Origin: CAZODA01 sp964578485
GTDB taxonomy: Bacteria > Bacteroidota > Bacteroidia > Bacteroidales > Marinilabiliaceae
NCBI GenBank assembly: GCA_964578485.1
Contig: CAZODA010000011.1
Span: 1-64,000, forward strand
Length of the DNA stretch: 64,000 bases
Direction of reading: 5' to 3'
This document shows, piece by piece, positions 1 to 8,125 of this stretch. Below the pieces are notes generated by a model. The model was given only the letters and a program-made list of their open reading frames with translations, had not been told where the DNA came from and did no database searches. The stretch's first letter is position 1. The number at the start of each line of letters is the position of its first letter. Both the position numbers and the translations under genes were made by a program.

Positions 1-729
1 GGACCGGCAATTAATTTACTTATATTTGCAATACGTGGCAGGCCGAAGGCTTACAGTAATAATCCATCACAAGGTGATATATTGTTTTTAAACAAGAAGG
101 ATTTGACAACTTTATCGAAGAATAAAATAAATACTATCGGCACGAAAAAAATAGTATTTCAAAGAATTACTGGAGTTGATTCTAAAAAAAGAATTATCGC
201 CTCGCTCCTAAATGGTAATCATTTATGTGCTAATTCAACAAATGTTATTTTAGAAAGTGATTGTAGGTTATCTATTGAAACAACTTTAGGAATTCTTAAC
301 AGTGAACTTGTTAATTTCTTTTTTAAACAAACGAGTACAAATACTAATGTAACGGTTGGTGAAATTAATACAATCCCTTTTCCTTTCGTTAAACATGAAA
401 AGGATCATATAGTTAAAACAATCGTAGAATATCTAAATAAAATATCAAATAAAAATAAGACTCTACTTTTTCAGTTTTTTGATAATCTAATTCATTCTGT
501 AGTCTATGAACTCTACTTCCCTGATGAAATTAAAGCTGCGGGGAAGGAGATTTTAAAACACTTGGAAGATTTAAAACCAATAACTGATGAAATGAGCAAA
601 GAAGAGAAGTTAGCTATTATCCAAAGTGAGTTTGAGCGGTTATATGACCCTAATCATCCGGTACGTAATGCAGTAGAGACTTTGGATAGTGTAGAAGAAG
701 TGAGGATTATTAAAGAAGCATTGAAATAA
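1..729 (+). CDS. C-terminal part of a type II-like restriction/modification enzyme (5' end outside window)
   Basis: The frame is open from base 1, so this is the tail of a longer gene. The visible 240 or so residues look like the target-recognition and C-terminal region of TaqI/Eco57I-type methyltransferase-nucleases: an IRG stretch near the start, a segment with LGILNSELVNFFFKQ followed by INTIPFPF, and a charged tail containing VYELYFPDEIK. In that family this part picks the DNA target, while the N-terminal part, outside the window, carries the N6-adenine methyltransferase motifs. It is followed after 17 bp by a DUF3800 gene, so the two are probably co-transcribed. The catalytic part is not visible, so activity cannot be judged. 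Confidence 0.72.
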   Translation, partial: GPAINLLIFAIRGRPKAYSNNPSQGDILFLNKKDLTTLSKNKINTIGTKKIVFQRITGVDSKKRIIASLLNGNHLCANSTNVILESDCRLSIETTLGILNSELVNFFFKQTSTNTNVTVGEINTIPFPFVKHEKDHIVKTIVEYLNKISNKNKTLLFQFFDNLIHSVVYELYFPDEIKAAGKEILKHLEDLKPITDEMSKEEKLAIIQSEFERLYDPNHPVRNAVETLDSVEEVRIIKEALK

Positions 730-746
730 GGATAAAGAAAGCTGAA

Positions 747-1607
747 ATGAATGATGAAGGTGTGATTTTTAGTGATGAATCGGGACATGGCAGTGAACAT
801 CGTTACGGAGCTATTTGTACTATTTCGGGTACGCGAAGAGATTTACTTGACTTACATGGACATCTTGAACCTGTGATTCAAAATTCAGGAAAATCAGAAA
901 TTAAATTCTATAAGGTTAAGGGATCTGAATATCTTAAATTGTCTAAACGTTTTATCGATATTGGTTTAGTCTTCATTTCTTTAAGAAAAATCCGTGTGCA
1001 TGTTTTAGTTTGGGACAAACACGATAGCAGACATTCGGTTCAAGGTAGGGATGATATTAAAAACTTGGCAAGAATGTATTATCACATTCTTAAGCAGATA
1101 CATAGGGATTGGAAACACATAAACTATTGGAACTTTTATCCCGATGAATATTCGCCTATTGATTGGAAAAATGATATAGTACAGTATTCAGAAAAGACAG
1201 GGTTTCCGCAGGAAGCAGATTTATTCAGAGAATTCTCAAATCTAAATATATTTCCTAATTATACCAAAGTTGAAGAAAAAGCTTCTGAAACAATGTTTTG
1301 CATCCAACTTGCTGATTTATTTACCGGCATAGTTCGTTATTCAAGAAAAAATAGTCAAGCGTATCAGAAGTATATAAAGCCTAAAGAGCAGCTAACAATA
1401 TTTGACTCTGAACCTTCAATTAAAATTTCAAATAACATGAAACCTAAATTATCTCTTATGAAATATTTTCATGAAGAGTCAAAAAGCAGAGCTTTAGGAA
1501 TCAATTTTAGCCAAAACAAATATTTCACTACGTTCAATAAAAAAACAAATATCTTTATATGGCATTATGAACCACAGAGTGAACTTGATAAAGCGCCATA
1601 CAATTAA
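747..1607 (+). CDS. DUF3800 family protein (RNase H-like fold predicted)
   Basis: 286 residues. It opens with the family hallmark FSDESG (Asp10-Glu11-Ser12-Gly13) and ends its core with a QLADLFTG segment (Asp190). In DUF3800 proteins these acidic residues are thought to form a metal-binding RNase H-like site. The biochemical role is unknown, and members recur in defence islands. It starts 17 bp after the restriction-modification-type tail, suggesting one defence unit. A downstream Met at codon 2-3 is an alternative start. Confidence is good for the family and low for the function. Confidence 0.8.
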   Translation: MNDEGVIFSDESGHGSEHRYGAICTISGTRRDLLDLHGHLEPVIQNSGKSEIKFYKVKGSEYLKLSKRFIDIGLVFISLRKIRVHVLVWDKHDSRHSVQGRDDIKNLARMYYHILKQIHRDWKHINYWNFYPDEYSPIDWKNDIVQYSEKTGFPQEADLFREFSNLNIFPNYTKVEEKASETMFCIQLADLFTGIVRYSRKNSQAYQKYIKPKEQLTIFDSEPSIKISNNMKPKLSLMKYFHEESKSRALGINFSQNKYFTTFNKKTNIFIWHYEPQSELDKAPYN

Positions 1608-1824
1608 TTCGTTGTCCTACTATCAACAATAATGAACATAATAATGAAATAAATATGACAATAACTGCACTTTGTACTTTAAAGAATAAGTTAAAAATAT
1701 AGACTAAATACGCACACATATATGCAAACTGTTCAAAATTACTCGCAAAAGGGAAGCTTGCAAAAGATTATGCTTAACGATTTACCATAATGATGAGTAT
1801 AAAACATTTAATAAACGGGGCTTT

Positions 1825-1960
1825 CTATAATAAGTGGTTTGAATGCAAGGCGGATTAATCGCTTCAATTGAAAGTTTTTCGTTAATTTTAAAGTCCAGTT
1901 ATCGCTAGTAGTTTATCGGTAAAAGTGCCGCCACTTCGGCAAGCTGGTCAGATGTTGTGC
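1825..1960 (+). repeat. attC-like site 1
   Basis: About 136 bp. The right end reads CAAGCTGGTCAGATGTTGTG with the core GTTGTGC at 1954-1960. The left end TATAATAAGTGG resembles the left end of site 2 (GCATAATAGTGG). The centre shares GCTTCAATTG and TTTATCGGTAAAA with site 13. The left boundary is an estimate. The rest of the 390 bp gap (1608-1824) is AT-rich with no recognisable gene. Confidence 0.6.
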
Positions 1961-1997
1961 ACCATGTTAAATAGATTCTTGAATTATAAACTTAATA

Positions 1998-2762
1998 ATG
2001 ATGAATAATTATGACATTAATAAAATGTTTGAGTTCTTTAATTATTGGAAAGAATTCACACACCCAACCGAGTTTTACTGTGAAGGTTGGTTGACAAGAT
2101 TAATGATATTTTCAGCGACTGATTATGGTCTCATAGAACATGATTTATTTGTAAAACCTACAAGCAAATTCTTTAGTGAATCTTTGCTTTACTCACCTTT
2201 CCTAGCAAGATTTAAAAAAGATCCATTAGCAGAATCTTTTACTCATGCAGATAGTGCAATTGGTGATTTTCAAATAGGAGATAATGAAAATAAAGGTGCG
2301 TTAATACTAATTGGTAATGAATTGAAAATTATTGAAGCAAAGATTTTTTCTGAGTTTTCTACAAAAGTTACTAATGCCAAATTTTATAATCAATCAGCAA
2401 GATATATTGCTTGTATTACGGAAACAATAACTAGAGCAGGAAAAATTAACCAACTCAACGAATTATCAATAAGTTTTTTCTTAATTGTTCCTGAATCACA
2501 TTATGACACCAAAACAAGTTTTAAACACTATATGAATAAAAAAAATATTTATAATACTGTAGAAATGCGTGTAAACCAATATAAACATGAGCCTGATTTT
2601 TATGAAAAAAAGATATGGTTTGAAAACAAGTTTAGTAAGGTACTTGAAAAAATAGAAATAAAGCCTATCTTCTATGAAGATGTTCTTTCTGATTTACAAG
2701 GATATAAATTCGCAATAAAAATGAATGAATACTATCAAATGTGCTTGGACTACAATAAATAA
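1998..2762 (+). CDS. uncharacterised protein with a PD-(D/E)XK-like motif
   Basis: 254 residues, not assigned to a named family. It contains IGDFQIG (Asp90) followed about 20 residues later by LKIIEAK (Glu113, Lys115), with an upstream acidic residue in YCEGW (Glu29). This is the spacing of a PD-(D/E)XK nuclease-like core. No membrane segment or signal peptide is visible. It is alone in its cassette, bounded by site 1 (GTTGTGCAC) and site 2 (GTGCATAAT, 7 of 9 complementary). A nuclease role in defence is inference from the motif and the setting. Confidence 0.6.
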   Translation: MMNNYDINKMFEFFNYWKEFTHPTEFYCEGWLTRLMIFSATDYGLIEHDLFVKPTSKFFSESLLYSPFLARFKKDPLAESFTHADSAIGDFQIGDNENKGALILIGNELKIIEAKIFSEFSTKVTNAKFYNQSARYIACITETITRAGKINQLNELSISFFLIVPESHYDTKTSFKHYMNKKNIYNTVEMRVNQYKHEPDFYEKKIWFENKFSKVLEKIEIKPIFYEDVLSDLQGYKFAIKMNEYYQMCLDYNK

Positions 2763-2769
2763 AAATACT

Positions 2770-2904
2770 GTGCATAATAGTGGCTTGGCTCCAGACTGTG
2801 GCGAATTGCCCCTTGGATAAATTTGAGCCCATTTGGTAGGCCGTTGGTTCGCATAGTGTGTAGTGTGCTCTATTGCCCGAACGCCAAGCCGCGGAACGTT
2901 ATGT
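2770..2904 (+). repeat. attC-like site 2
   Basis: About 135 bp. The left end GTGCATAATAGTGGCTTGGC pairs with the right end GCCAAGCCGC...GTTATGT: GTGGCTTGGC against GCCAAGCCGC gives a 10-base imperfect stem. The right core GTTATGT is at 2898-2904. Confidence 0.78.
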
Positions 2905-3051
2905 GTCAGCATAAACCAACATTCGTCAAAAAAATTAAATTTTGAAAACAGAACGACACGTTTTGACGTAGTGACTAACTAACTTTAACAACTGAAAGCA
3001 ATAAAAATTAGCCAAACGTACAATAAACTAATTTCATTTTTATTTCGCAGT

Positions 3052-3693
3052 ATGGAAAAAGCCTTGAATAATATTGATAGTCGTTTATTAGAAAGCATTA
3101 AGCATATTGTTCTTAATGCAAGGAAAAATGTATATCAAAAAGTTAATCAAGAACTTATCCTTACTTATTGGCAAATCGGGAAAGAAATCGTAGAAACAGA
3201 ACAGAAAAACAACATTGACAATAAAACATCAAGACAAATTATTCTCAAGCTTTCCAAGCAACTGACCAATGAAATTGGAAAAGGTTTTTCCCGTTCCAAC
3301 CTGTTCAACATGAGGAAGTTTTACATAGAATATCCGAGTGTCCAGATGCTGTCTGGACACATTTCGTGGTCTCATATATGCGAACTTTTGATTATTGAAG
3401 ATAAAGATAAACGCAGCTTTTACGAAAAAGAATGTGCAAATGCTTCTTGGTCTATTCGTGAGCTTAAACGCCAAATAGACAGTTCTCTTTATGAGCGTTT
3501 ATTACTTTCACAAGGAAAAGGCAATAAAGAAAAAATTTTGGAATTAGCACAAAAAGGACAAGAACTGAACAAAGTAGAAGATGTTTTGAAAAATCCTTAC
3601 GTTTTTGAATTTCTTGGTATTCCTGAAAATAAACCGATTTTGGAAAAAGATTTGGAAGCCAAACTTATCCACCTTCAATCATCTGTATTATAA
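3052..3693 (+). pseudogene. DUF1016/YhcG-like protein, truncated before its nuclease domain
   Basis: 213 residues matching the DUF1016 N-terminal domain: a helical region with LTYWQIGKEIVE, RSNLFNMRKFY, SWSHICELL and FYEKECANASWSIRELKRQI. Family members usually run to about 340-375 residues and end in a PD-(D/E)XK nuclease domain. Here the frame stops right after FEFLGIPENKP...DLEAKLIHLQ, exactly where that domain should start, and the last codons lie in a repeat that recurs at 7761 and 14381. Seen: truncation at the repeat. Inference: recombination removed the nuclease half, so the product is probably inactive as a nuclease, though the N-terminal domain could still be made. Confidence 0.8.
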
Positions 3694-3770
3694 AGCAACA
3701 ACACTCATTTTAACTTTTATAAAACATCTTTTCATTTTTTTATATTATTGCGTATATTTGAATGTTAACG
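3661..3770 (+). repeat. three-copy dispersed repeat, copy 1
   Basis: About 110 bp, nearly identical to 14392-14500 and, for its left half, to 7770-7818. It forms the last codons of the truncated DUF1016 gene and ends at GTTAACG (3764-3770), the position where an attC right core is expected. A TATATTTG at 3753-3760 matches the Bacteroidetes -7 promoter motif TAnnTTTG, but no good -33 box was found. No attC-like left end or stem is visible at this junction. Confidence 0.75.
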
Positions 3771-3837
3771 GTCAACATAGGGTGACATTGCTACAACAAG
3801 ACAAGTGACAATAAAATTGAAACTAAATTAAAAGACT

Positions 3838-4287
3838 ATGTATTGCATCGAATGTGGGGCACAAATCCCGGAAAATTCAAAATTCTGTTCGCATTGCGGA
3901 AAACCACAAAATGAAGCAGAACCTTCTATAAAAGAAAAGGTTGCTGAAAAAATCATTGAAAATGAAATAGTGCGGCAAGTCGTTGAAGAGCACAAAAAAA
4001 GTTTTGACTACCAATTCTTTAAAAAAGCTATACCGTGGTATTTAGCTTGGGTGATTTTACATTTAGGTTTACTATTAATTGCAGCAGATAGTATATTAGG
4101 AAAAGGTGCTTATACTACTTATAAGCATAATTCTTATTTTTGGCCATTTGAATATGGCAGTGTAGTCCAAAATTATGACATCAGAGAGTTTTTAGTTTAC
4201 ACCATTTTCCCTTTAGCAATTTTAGTTATTTGGAGCATGATTCGAGCACAATCAAATACAGAGAGTAATGAAGCAAAATCAGAATAA
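3838..4287 (+). CDS. zinc-ribbon membrane protein of unknown function
   Basis: 149 residues. The N-terminus CIECGAQIPENSKFCSHCGK is a four-cysteine zinc ribbon (CxxC...CxxC), followed by a charged helix (about 30-55) and two predicted membrane segments (about 65-85 and 118-137). Such zinc_ribbon_2 membrane proteins are common and mostly uncharacterised. It is the only gene of its cassette. Start: ATG following AAAAGACT; no strong ribosome-binding site, as usual in this phylum. Confidence 0.75.
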   Translation: MYCIECGAQIPENSKFCSHCGKPQNEAEPSIKEKVAEKIIENEIVRQVVEEHKKSFDYQFFKKAIPWYLAWVILHLGLLLIAADSILGKGAYTTYKHNSYFWPFEYGSVVQNYDIREFLVYTIFPLAILVIWSMIRAQSNTESNEAKSE

Positions 4288-4373
4288 TTAAAAAACTAAA
4301 GCAATGGAAGAGTTTTTGCTTTAGCAAAATTTTGCAGCAATCTAAATATTTAAGTGTATATGAATTTTCCTGT

Positions 4374-4430
4374 ATCAATTGAAGTTTATCGGTTAAAATC
4401 CGCCACTACTCATACCGCTGCCCGTTTCCT
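4374..4430 (+). repeat. attC-like site 4 (right half recognisable)
   Basis: CAATTGAAGTTTATCGG and AAAATCCGCCACTACTCATAC are shared with sites 13 and 8. The right core is GTTTCCT at 4424-4430. The left half between 4288 and about 4373 is not convincing. A GCTTTAGC-type hairpin lies there (around 4318-4345) but does not pair with the right end. Confidence 0.5.
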
Positions 4431-4467
4431 GCAAGCATAAAAAACCGCTTCGTAAATTAAAACAGCT

Positions 4468-5916
4468 ATGACAAAAAGAAATTTAATATTGATTATTATT
4501 CTCTTCACAACGACATTATCATTTGCTCAAAATTGTGACTGCCAAGGAAATTACGAATGGGTAAAGAAAACTTTTGAAAAAAATGATGCAGGATTTCAAT
4601 ACGCTATTAAAACTAAAGGCGAACAAGCATACTTAGACCACAACAAAAGGATTTTGGACAAAGTACAAAACGCTAAAACTCTTATTGAATGTACACCTGT
4701 TTTGTATGAGTGGCTACAATTTTTTCGTTCAGGACACATTGCTATACAACTTAACGAACAAACACAACAAATCAATACAGAGAAATCAGAAAACCAATTC
4801 TATGATTGGGATACTTACACTATCAAAACTGAAGATTTTAAAAAATATTTAGACAAAAATAAAATTTCTGATTATGAAGGCATTTGGAAAACCGAACCTT
4901 ACATAATCGGAATCAAAAAAGAAGGTGAGAAATACATAGGATTTATTATTGAATCGGGGGCAGAAACTTGGACAAAAGGGCAGATAAAATTAAAATTCAG
5001 CCTAACAGAAGAAAATATAAGTTCTGTTTTTTATATGCGAGACCATTCCGCAGTAGAATCCAATAATATAACAATGATAGAAAAAAATCATTTGCAAATT
5101 GGGAATATAACTCTTTCACGTCTTTATCCGAAAATAGAAGGCGAACCTAAATATCTACAATACTTCAAATCATTAAATGCAGAACAACCATACATTGAAA
5201 AATTAAACGAAACAACGCTATATTTTAGAATACCATCGTTTAATGAGCGTTACAAAAAGATGATTGACAGTGTTCTTAATGTGAATAAAGAGAAAATACT
5301 TGCAACAAAAAACCTTATTATTGATATTAGAAATAACGGTGGTGGAAGCGATGCTTCTTATGCCGAAATAATTCCATTTTTATACACAAATCCAATCAGG
5401 AGTGTTGGTGTTGAATTTCTTTCTACAAAACTCAATAACCAAAGAATGTTAGACTTTATCAACAAACCAGAATATGAATTTGATGATGAAGTTAAAAAAT
5501 GGGCAAAAGAAGCCTATGATAAATTAGAAAGTAAATTAGGACAATTTGTAAACTTGAATGAAGATATAGTTTCCATAGGAAAATTAGATACAATTTATCC
5601 ATATCCTCAAAATATAGGTATCATAATTAACGAAAATAACGGGAGTACAGCCGAACAATTTCTTTTAGAAGCCAAACAAAGCAAAAAAGTAAAGCTCTTT
5701 GGTGTAACTACATTTGGAGTGTTGGATATTTCTAATATGTATTTTGTTGAATCGCCTTGCAAAGAATTTCAATTAGGTTATTCACTCTCAAGAAGTATGC
5801 GAATACCAGAATTTACCATTGACGAAAAAGGCATACAGCCCGACTATTATTTAGACAAAAGTATTCCACAATACGAATGGACGGATTATGTAAACAAAAT
5901 TATAAACGAACAATAA
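4468..5916 (+). CDS. secreted S41-family (C-terminal processing-like) peptidase
   Basis: 482 residues with an N-terminal signal peptide (MTKRN then a hydrophobic run ending in SFAQ). The S41 core lies in the C-terminal half: LIIDIRNNGGG (about 285-295) and IIINENNGSTAEQFLLEAK (about 383-401), where the Ser of GSTAE is the expected nucleophile, followed by TTFGVLD. The N-terminal half is less conserved and has no obvious PDZ domain. Predicted to work in the periplasm or at the cell surface. It is alone in its cassette; the flanks GTTTCCTGC and GCAGGTAAAC are complementary apart from one extra base. Confidence 0.82.
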   Translation: MTKRNLILIIILFTTTLSFAQNCDCQGNYEWVKKTFEKNDAGFQYAIKTKGEQAYLDHNKRILDKVQNAKTLIECTPVLYEWLQFFRSGHIAIQLNEQTQQINTEKSENQFYDWDTYTIKTEDFKKYLDKNKISDYEGIWKTEPYIIGIKKEGEKYIGFIIESGAETWTKGQIKLKFSLTEENISSVFYMRDHSAVESNNITMIEKNHLQIGNITLSRLYPKIEGEPKYLQYFKSLNAEQPYIEKLNETTLYFRIPSFNERYKKMIDSVLNVNKEKILATKNLIIDIRNNGGGSDASYAEIIPFLYTNPIRSVGVEFLSTKLNNQRMLDFINKPEYEFDDEVKKWAKEAYDKLESKLGQFVNLNEDIVSIGKLDTIYPYPQNIGIIINENNGSTAEQFLLEAKQSKKVKLFGVTTFGVLDISNMYFVESPCKEFQLGYSLSRSMRIPEFTIDEKGIQPDYYLDKSIPQYEWTDYVNKIINEQ

Positions 5917-5923
5917 AATGCCA

Positions 5924-6044
5924 GCAGGTAAACAAGTAGTTTGGCACAAGGCGGGGTGTATGCCCGCAGAAAGTCCTATCGGACTTTCAAGCATTCACAC
6001 CCGCGCGAACATTTGTGTTCCCCGCCCTGCGCCAGGCGTTAGCA
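5924..6044 (+). repeat. attC-like site 5
   Basis: About 121 bp and strongly palindromic: TGGCACAAGGCGGGG on the left against CCCCGCCCTGCGCCA on the right, with a second hairpin (GAAAGTCC/GGACTTTC) in the centre. Left core GCAGGTAAAC (5924-5933), right core GTTAGCA (6038-6044). It is clearly richer in G+C than the genes around it. Confidence 0.82.
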
Positions 6045-6128
6045 ATAAGCTGTAAAATAAAAACATAAATAAGCTACTATCAATATATTAATCTAAAAAA
6101 ACATTAAATTAGCAAATTTAAGTTAAAT

Positions 6129-6146
6129 GTTTAGCTATAACTAAAC
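6129..6146 (+). promoter_or_regulatory. candidate operator of the TAC module
   Basis: GTTTAGCTATAACTAAAC is a near-perfect 18 bp palindrome 4 bp before the toxin start codon. Toxin-antitoxin operons with an XRE antitoxin are typically autorepressed at such sites. No TAnnTTTG box could be placed with confidence. Confidence 0.45.
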
Positions 6147-6150
6147 TAAA

Positions 6151-6540
6151 ATGTATACCTTCGCGTTAAAAGAAATAACAGAAATAAAGGGCAGACTGAA
6201 ATTTTTCAAATTGCTGGTTAACGGAACTTGTGAGTATGATGAGTTTGAAAAAGAAATTGAAACCAATGGAAACTTAAAGTCAGAATTGAAAACAATAATT
6301 ACAAGGATGCACGAAATTGCAGATTTAAAAACTTTGCCTCAAAACAAATTTAGGGATATAACACCAAAAAAAGATAATAATAAAGAATATGAAATTAAAA
6401 CACGTAATCTTCGTGTTTATTTATTTCATGAGAAAAATACTGGGCGTGTAATTGTTTGCGGTGGTAAAAAAACGACACAAAGGGCTGATATAAAACACTT
6501 CAGAATAATTAAAAAAGAATATTTTAAACAAAAATCATGA
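6151..6540 (+). CDS. HigB/RelE-like toxin of a TAC module (predicted)
   Basis: 129 residues, basic, with no signal peptide. The second half (EYEIKTRNLRVYLFHEKN, then GRVIVCGGKK) resembles the beta-strand core of RelE/HigB or Gp49-type mRNA interferases. Catalytic residues in this superfamily vary and cannot be fixed by eye. Its stop overlaps the next gene (ATGA, 6537-6540), so the two are translationally coupled. Toxin-first order followed by an XRE antitoxin is the HigBA arrangement. The family call rests partly on this context. Confidence 0.7.
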   Translation: MYTFALKEITEIKGRLKFFKLLVNGTCEYDEFEKEIETNGNLKSELKTIITRMHEIADLKTLPQNKFRDITPKKDNNKEYEIKTRNLRVYLFHEKNTGRVIVCGGKKTTQRADIKHFRIIKKEYFKQKS

Positions 6541-6953
6541 TAACTCGGGAAGAATTAATGAGAACCAATGAATACTGGTTCGAAACCATTCAAAACGAAA
6601 TCTACAGACAGGTTTCCGATTATTTGAAAAAAGAAGGTATTACGCAATCGCAGTTTGCTGAGCAAATGGGAGTTTCAAAAGGATATGTTTCTCAAATTCT
6701 TAATGGTAATTATAATGCCACAATTAAAAAATTAATTGAATTATCGCTGGCGATAAAAACTGCACCCGTTCTTGATTTTCAGGATTTGGAAAAACATATT
6801 AAAAAAGATTCTCAAAAGCGATTTGAAATGCAATATGCTCCATTTTTTAATTTGTCTGTAATAAAGAACAGATTGCCCTTTGTTTCAGGGTCAGCATCAA
6901 ATTCAGTTGATATTGAACCATCAGAAAATTTAACAGAGTTAAAAGTTGCATAA
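6537..6953 (+). CDS. HigA-like XRE antitoxin with a long C-terminal tail
   Basis: 138 residues. A helix-turn-helix at about 38-75 (GITQSQFAEQMGVSKGYVSQ then ILNGNYN) is followed by some 60 extra residues rich in aromatic and hydrophobic positions (FEMQYAPFFNLSVI). Simple HigA antitoxins are nearer 95-105 residues. In TAC systems the extension is a chaperone-addiction segment that makes the antitoxin depend on a SecB-like chaperone. The SecB-like gene follows after 1 bp, which fits. Predicted to bind the toxin and repress the operon. Confidence 0.8.
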   Translation: MITREELMRTNEYWFETIQNEIYRQVSDYLKKEGITQSQFAEQMGVSKGYVSQILNGNYNATIKKLIELSLAIKTAPVLDFQDLEKHIKKDSQKRFEMQYAPFFNLSVIKNRLPFVSGSASNSVDIEPSENLTELKVA

Positions 6954-6954
6954 A

Positions 6955-7404
6955 ATGAAACCGAAACAAGTAAAAATTGCTATATCCCGAATAAAAGAAG
7001 TTGAATATTTTATAAATGAATCAATAGATTTACAATCAGGCGTACAGGTTAATATAAATTTTCAAGTAACGACCAACATTAGCCTGAAGGATAAAACTGT
7101 TGAAATGCTTCTTACAGCACAGTTTGCAGAAAAAACAGGTGGGCCCGTAGTTCTTAAAATTAAGACCAGTAATGTGTTTTCAGTACATGAATTGGCAGAT
7201 TTTTATAAGCCGGAAAATGAAACTTACGATATTCCCGTTAACGTAATGGTAACCTTTTTAAGTTTATCTGTTAGTCATACACGGGCATTACTTGCAAAAA
7301 ATGCGCAAGGAACCAAATTTGGCGGACTGTATATCCCAATCGTAAATCCAACTGACCTATTTAATCAGCTATTTTCAGTACCGCAACTTGTTGCCAATAA
7401 ATAG
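6955..7404 (+). CDS. SecB-like chaperone of a TAC module
   Basis: About 149 residues from the ATG at 6955, preferred over an in-frame TTG at 6946 that overlaps the antitoxin gene. The fold signature is SecB-like: alternating beta strands (VQVNINFQVTTNISLKD, VEMLLTAQFAEK) and a C-terminal segment SLSVSHTRALLAKNAQGTKF followed by IPIVNPTDLFNQL, which matches the family pattern of a helix with TRG/TRA-LLA and a PxxxP-type end. Placed third after toxin and antitoxin, it makes a complete TAC operon in which the chaperone would protect the antitoxin from aggregation and proteolysis. Similarity was judged by eye. Confidence 0.72.
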   Translation: MKPKQVKIAISRIKEVEYFINESIDLQSGVQVNINFQVTTNISLKDKTVEMLLTAQFAEKTGGPVVLKIKTSNVFSVHELADFYKPENETYDIPVNVMVTFLSLSVSHTRALLAKNAQGTKFGGLYIPIVNPTDLFNQLFSVPQLVANK

Positions 7405-7440
7405 GACTTTGAGCGGTGCGCAGCACCAAGCGATGAGTCC
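7404..7440 (+). other. hairpin just after the TAC module
   Basis: Nested inverted repeats: outer GGACT/AGTCC (7404-7408/7436-7440), inner GGTGC/GCACC (7415-7419/7423-7427). There is no T-run after it, so it is not a standard terminator. It sits where the attC of this cassette should begin, but the expected TTGCTAAC core is absent. Confidence 0.4.
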
Positions 7441-7480
7441 ATGTTGAACTATATCCCATGGTGAATGAGATGCTATGTAC

Positions 7481-7745
7481 TTATTGCTGTTTTTTTAATT
7501 TATCAGGAAATATAGCTTTGCGTTCTTTGCTTTGTCCTCGCAGTTCAACTAGCTGATCCAATTGGCGAACGACTTTATTAAACTCAGGAACAAGAGCAAT
7601 GGTCCTGTTCCACAATGGTAAAATCTGATTTCTAGTTATGTACTCCATCTTGCTTTCGTATGCTTCCGTAGATAGGAAATAAGATTGTTATCTTTCTCAA
7701 ACCTAATCCGGATTACCCGCTTGCCGTTATAATCATCCGGTTCAA
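7481..7745 (-). pseudogene. degraded reading frame of unknown family on the opposite strand
   Basis: On the - strand, the frame ending at 7481 reads EYITRNQILPLWNRTIALV and continues to a lysine-rich end (DKLKKQQ, stop at 7481-7483). Upstream, a different frame reads DDYNGKRVIRIRFEKDNN; the two would join by a frameshift near 7690. I do not recognise the family. It is the only sign of minus-strand coding in the array and lies between the TAC cassette and the repeat next to the IS21 remnant, so it may have arrived separately. It could also be chance open frame. Confidence 0.35.
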
Positions 7746-7760
7746 AATTATAACTAGAAA

Positions 7761-7818
7761 ATGCGCAACAAACTATCCGCCTTCAATCATCTGTATTCTA
7801 AAGCAACAACACCCATTT
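7761..7818 (+). repeat. three-copy dispersed repeat, copy 2 (truncated)
   Basis: GCGCAACAAACTATCCGCC and the next 35 or so bases match copy 3 (14381 on). The match stops after ACACCCATTT, 18 bp before the IS21-type end. The right half carrying the GTT core is missing. Confidence 0.7.
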
Positions 7819-7949
7819 GTAATCAGTAACTTCGCATGTACAACTTTTGGCAATATGCGATGTACAGAAAATGGCAACATTAGATGTACATAAAAAGGGT
7901 TAAAAAAAGAGTCTTCATATATTTGTATATCACAAAAAACACAAAGCTT

Positions 7950-8117
7950 ATGAAGACTCTTACACAATCCTTTGAAAAAAAGATTATGTGGTACGAAGTT
8001 AAAAAACTTTCATCAACAAAAGGCAATTCAGACAATAAAACCGCACAGTTGTTGGGGATTGACCAACGTACAGTATCGAAGTACAAAAGAATGAAGCAGT
8101 TGCTTTATTTAATTTAA
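7950..8117 (+). pseudogene. istA: IstA transposase, N-terminal fragment
   Basis: 55 codons from ATG at 7950. The product contains a helix-turn-helix-like stretch KTAQLLGIDQRTVSKYKRM, typical of the start of IS21 IstA, where it recognises the terminal repeats. The DDE catalytic domain is completely absent; the frame runs into the deletion junction near 8100. Confidence 0.78.
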
Positions 8118-8125
8118 TCAACCAC

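Noticed and set aside
2694..2912. Open frame on the - strand across attC site 2
   Set aside because: It spans an inverted-repeat spacer; the composition reflects the higher G+C of the site, not coding.
3605..3808. Open frame across the DUF1016 3' end and repeat copy 1
   Set aside because: It is an overlapping out-of-frame stretch produced by the repeat, with low-complexity content.
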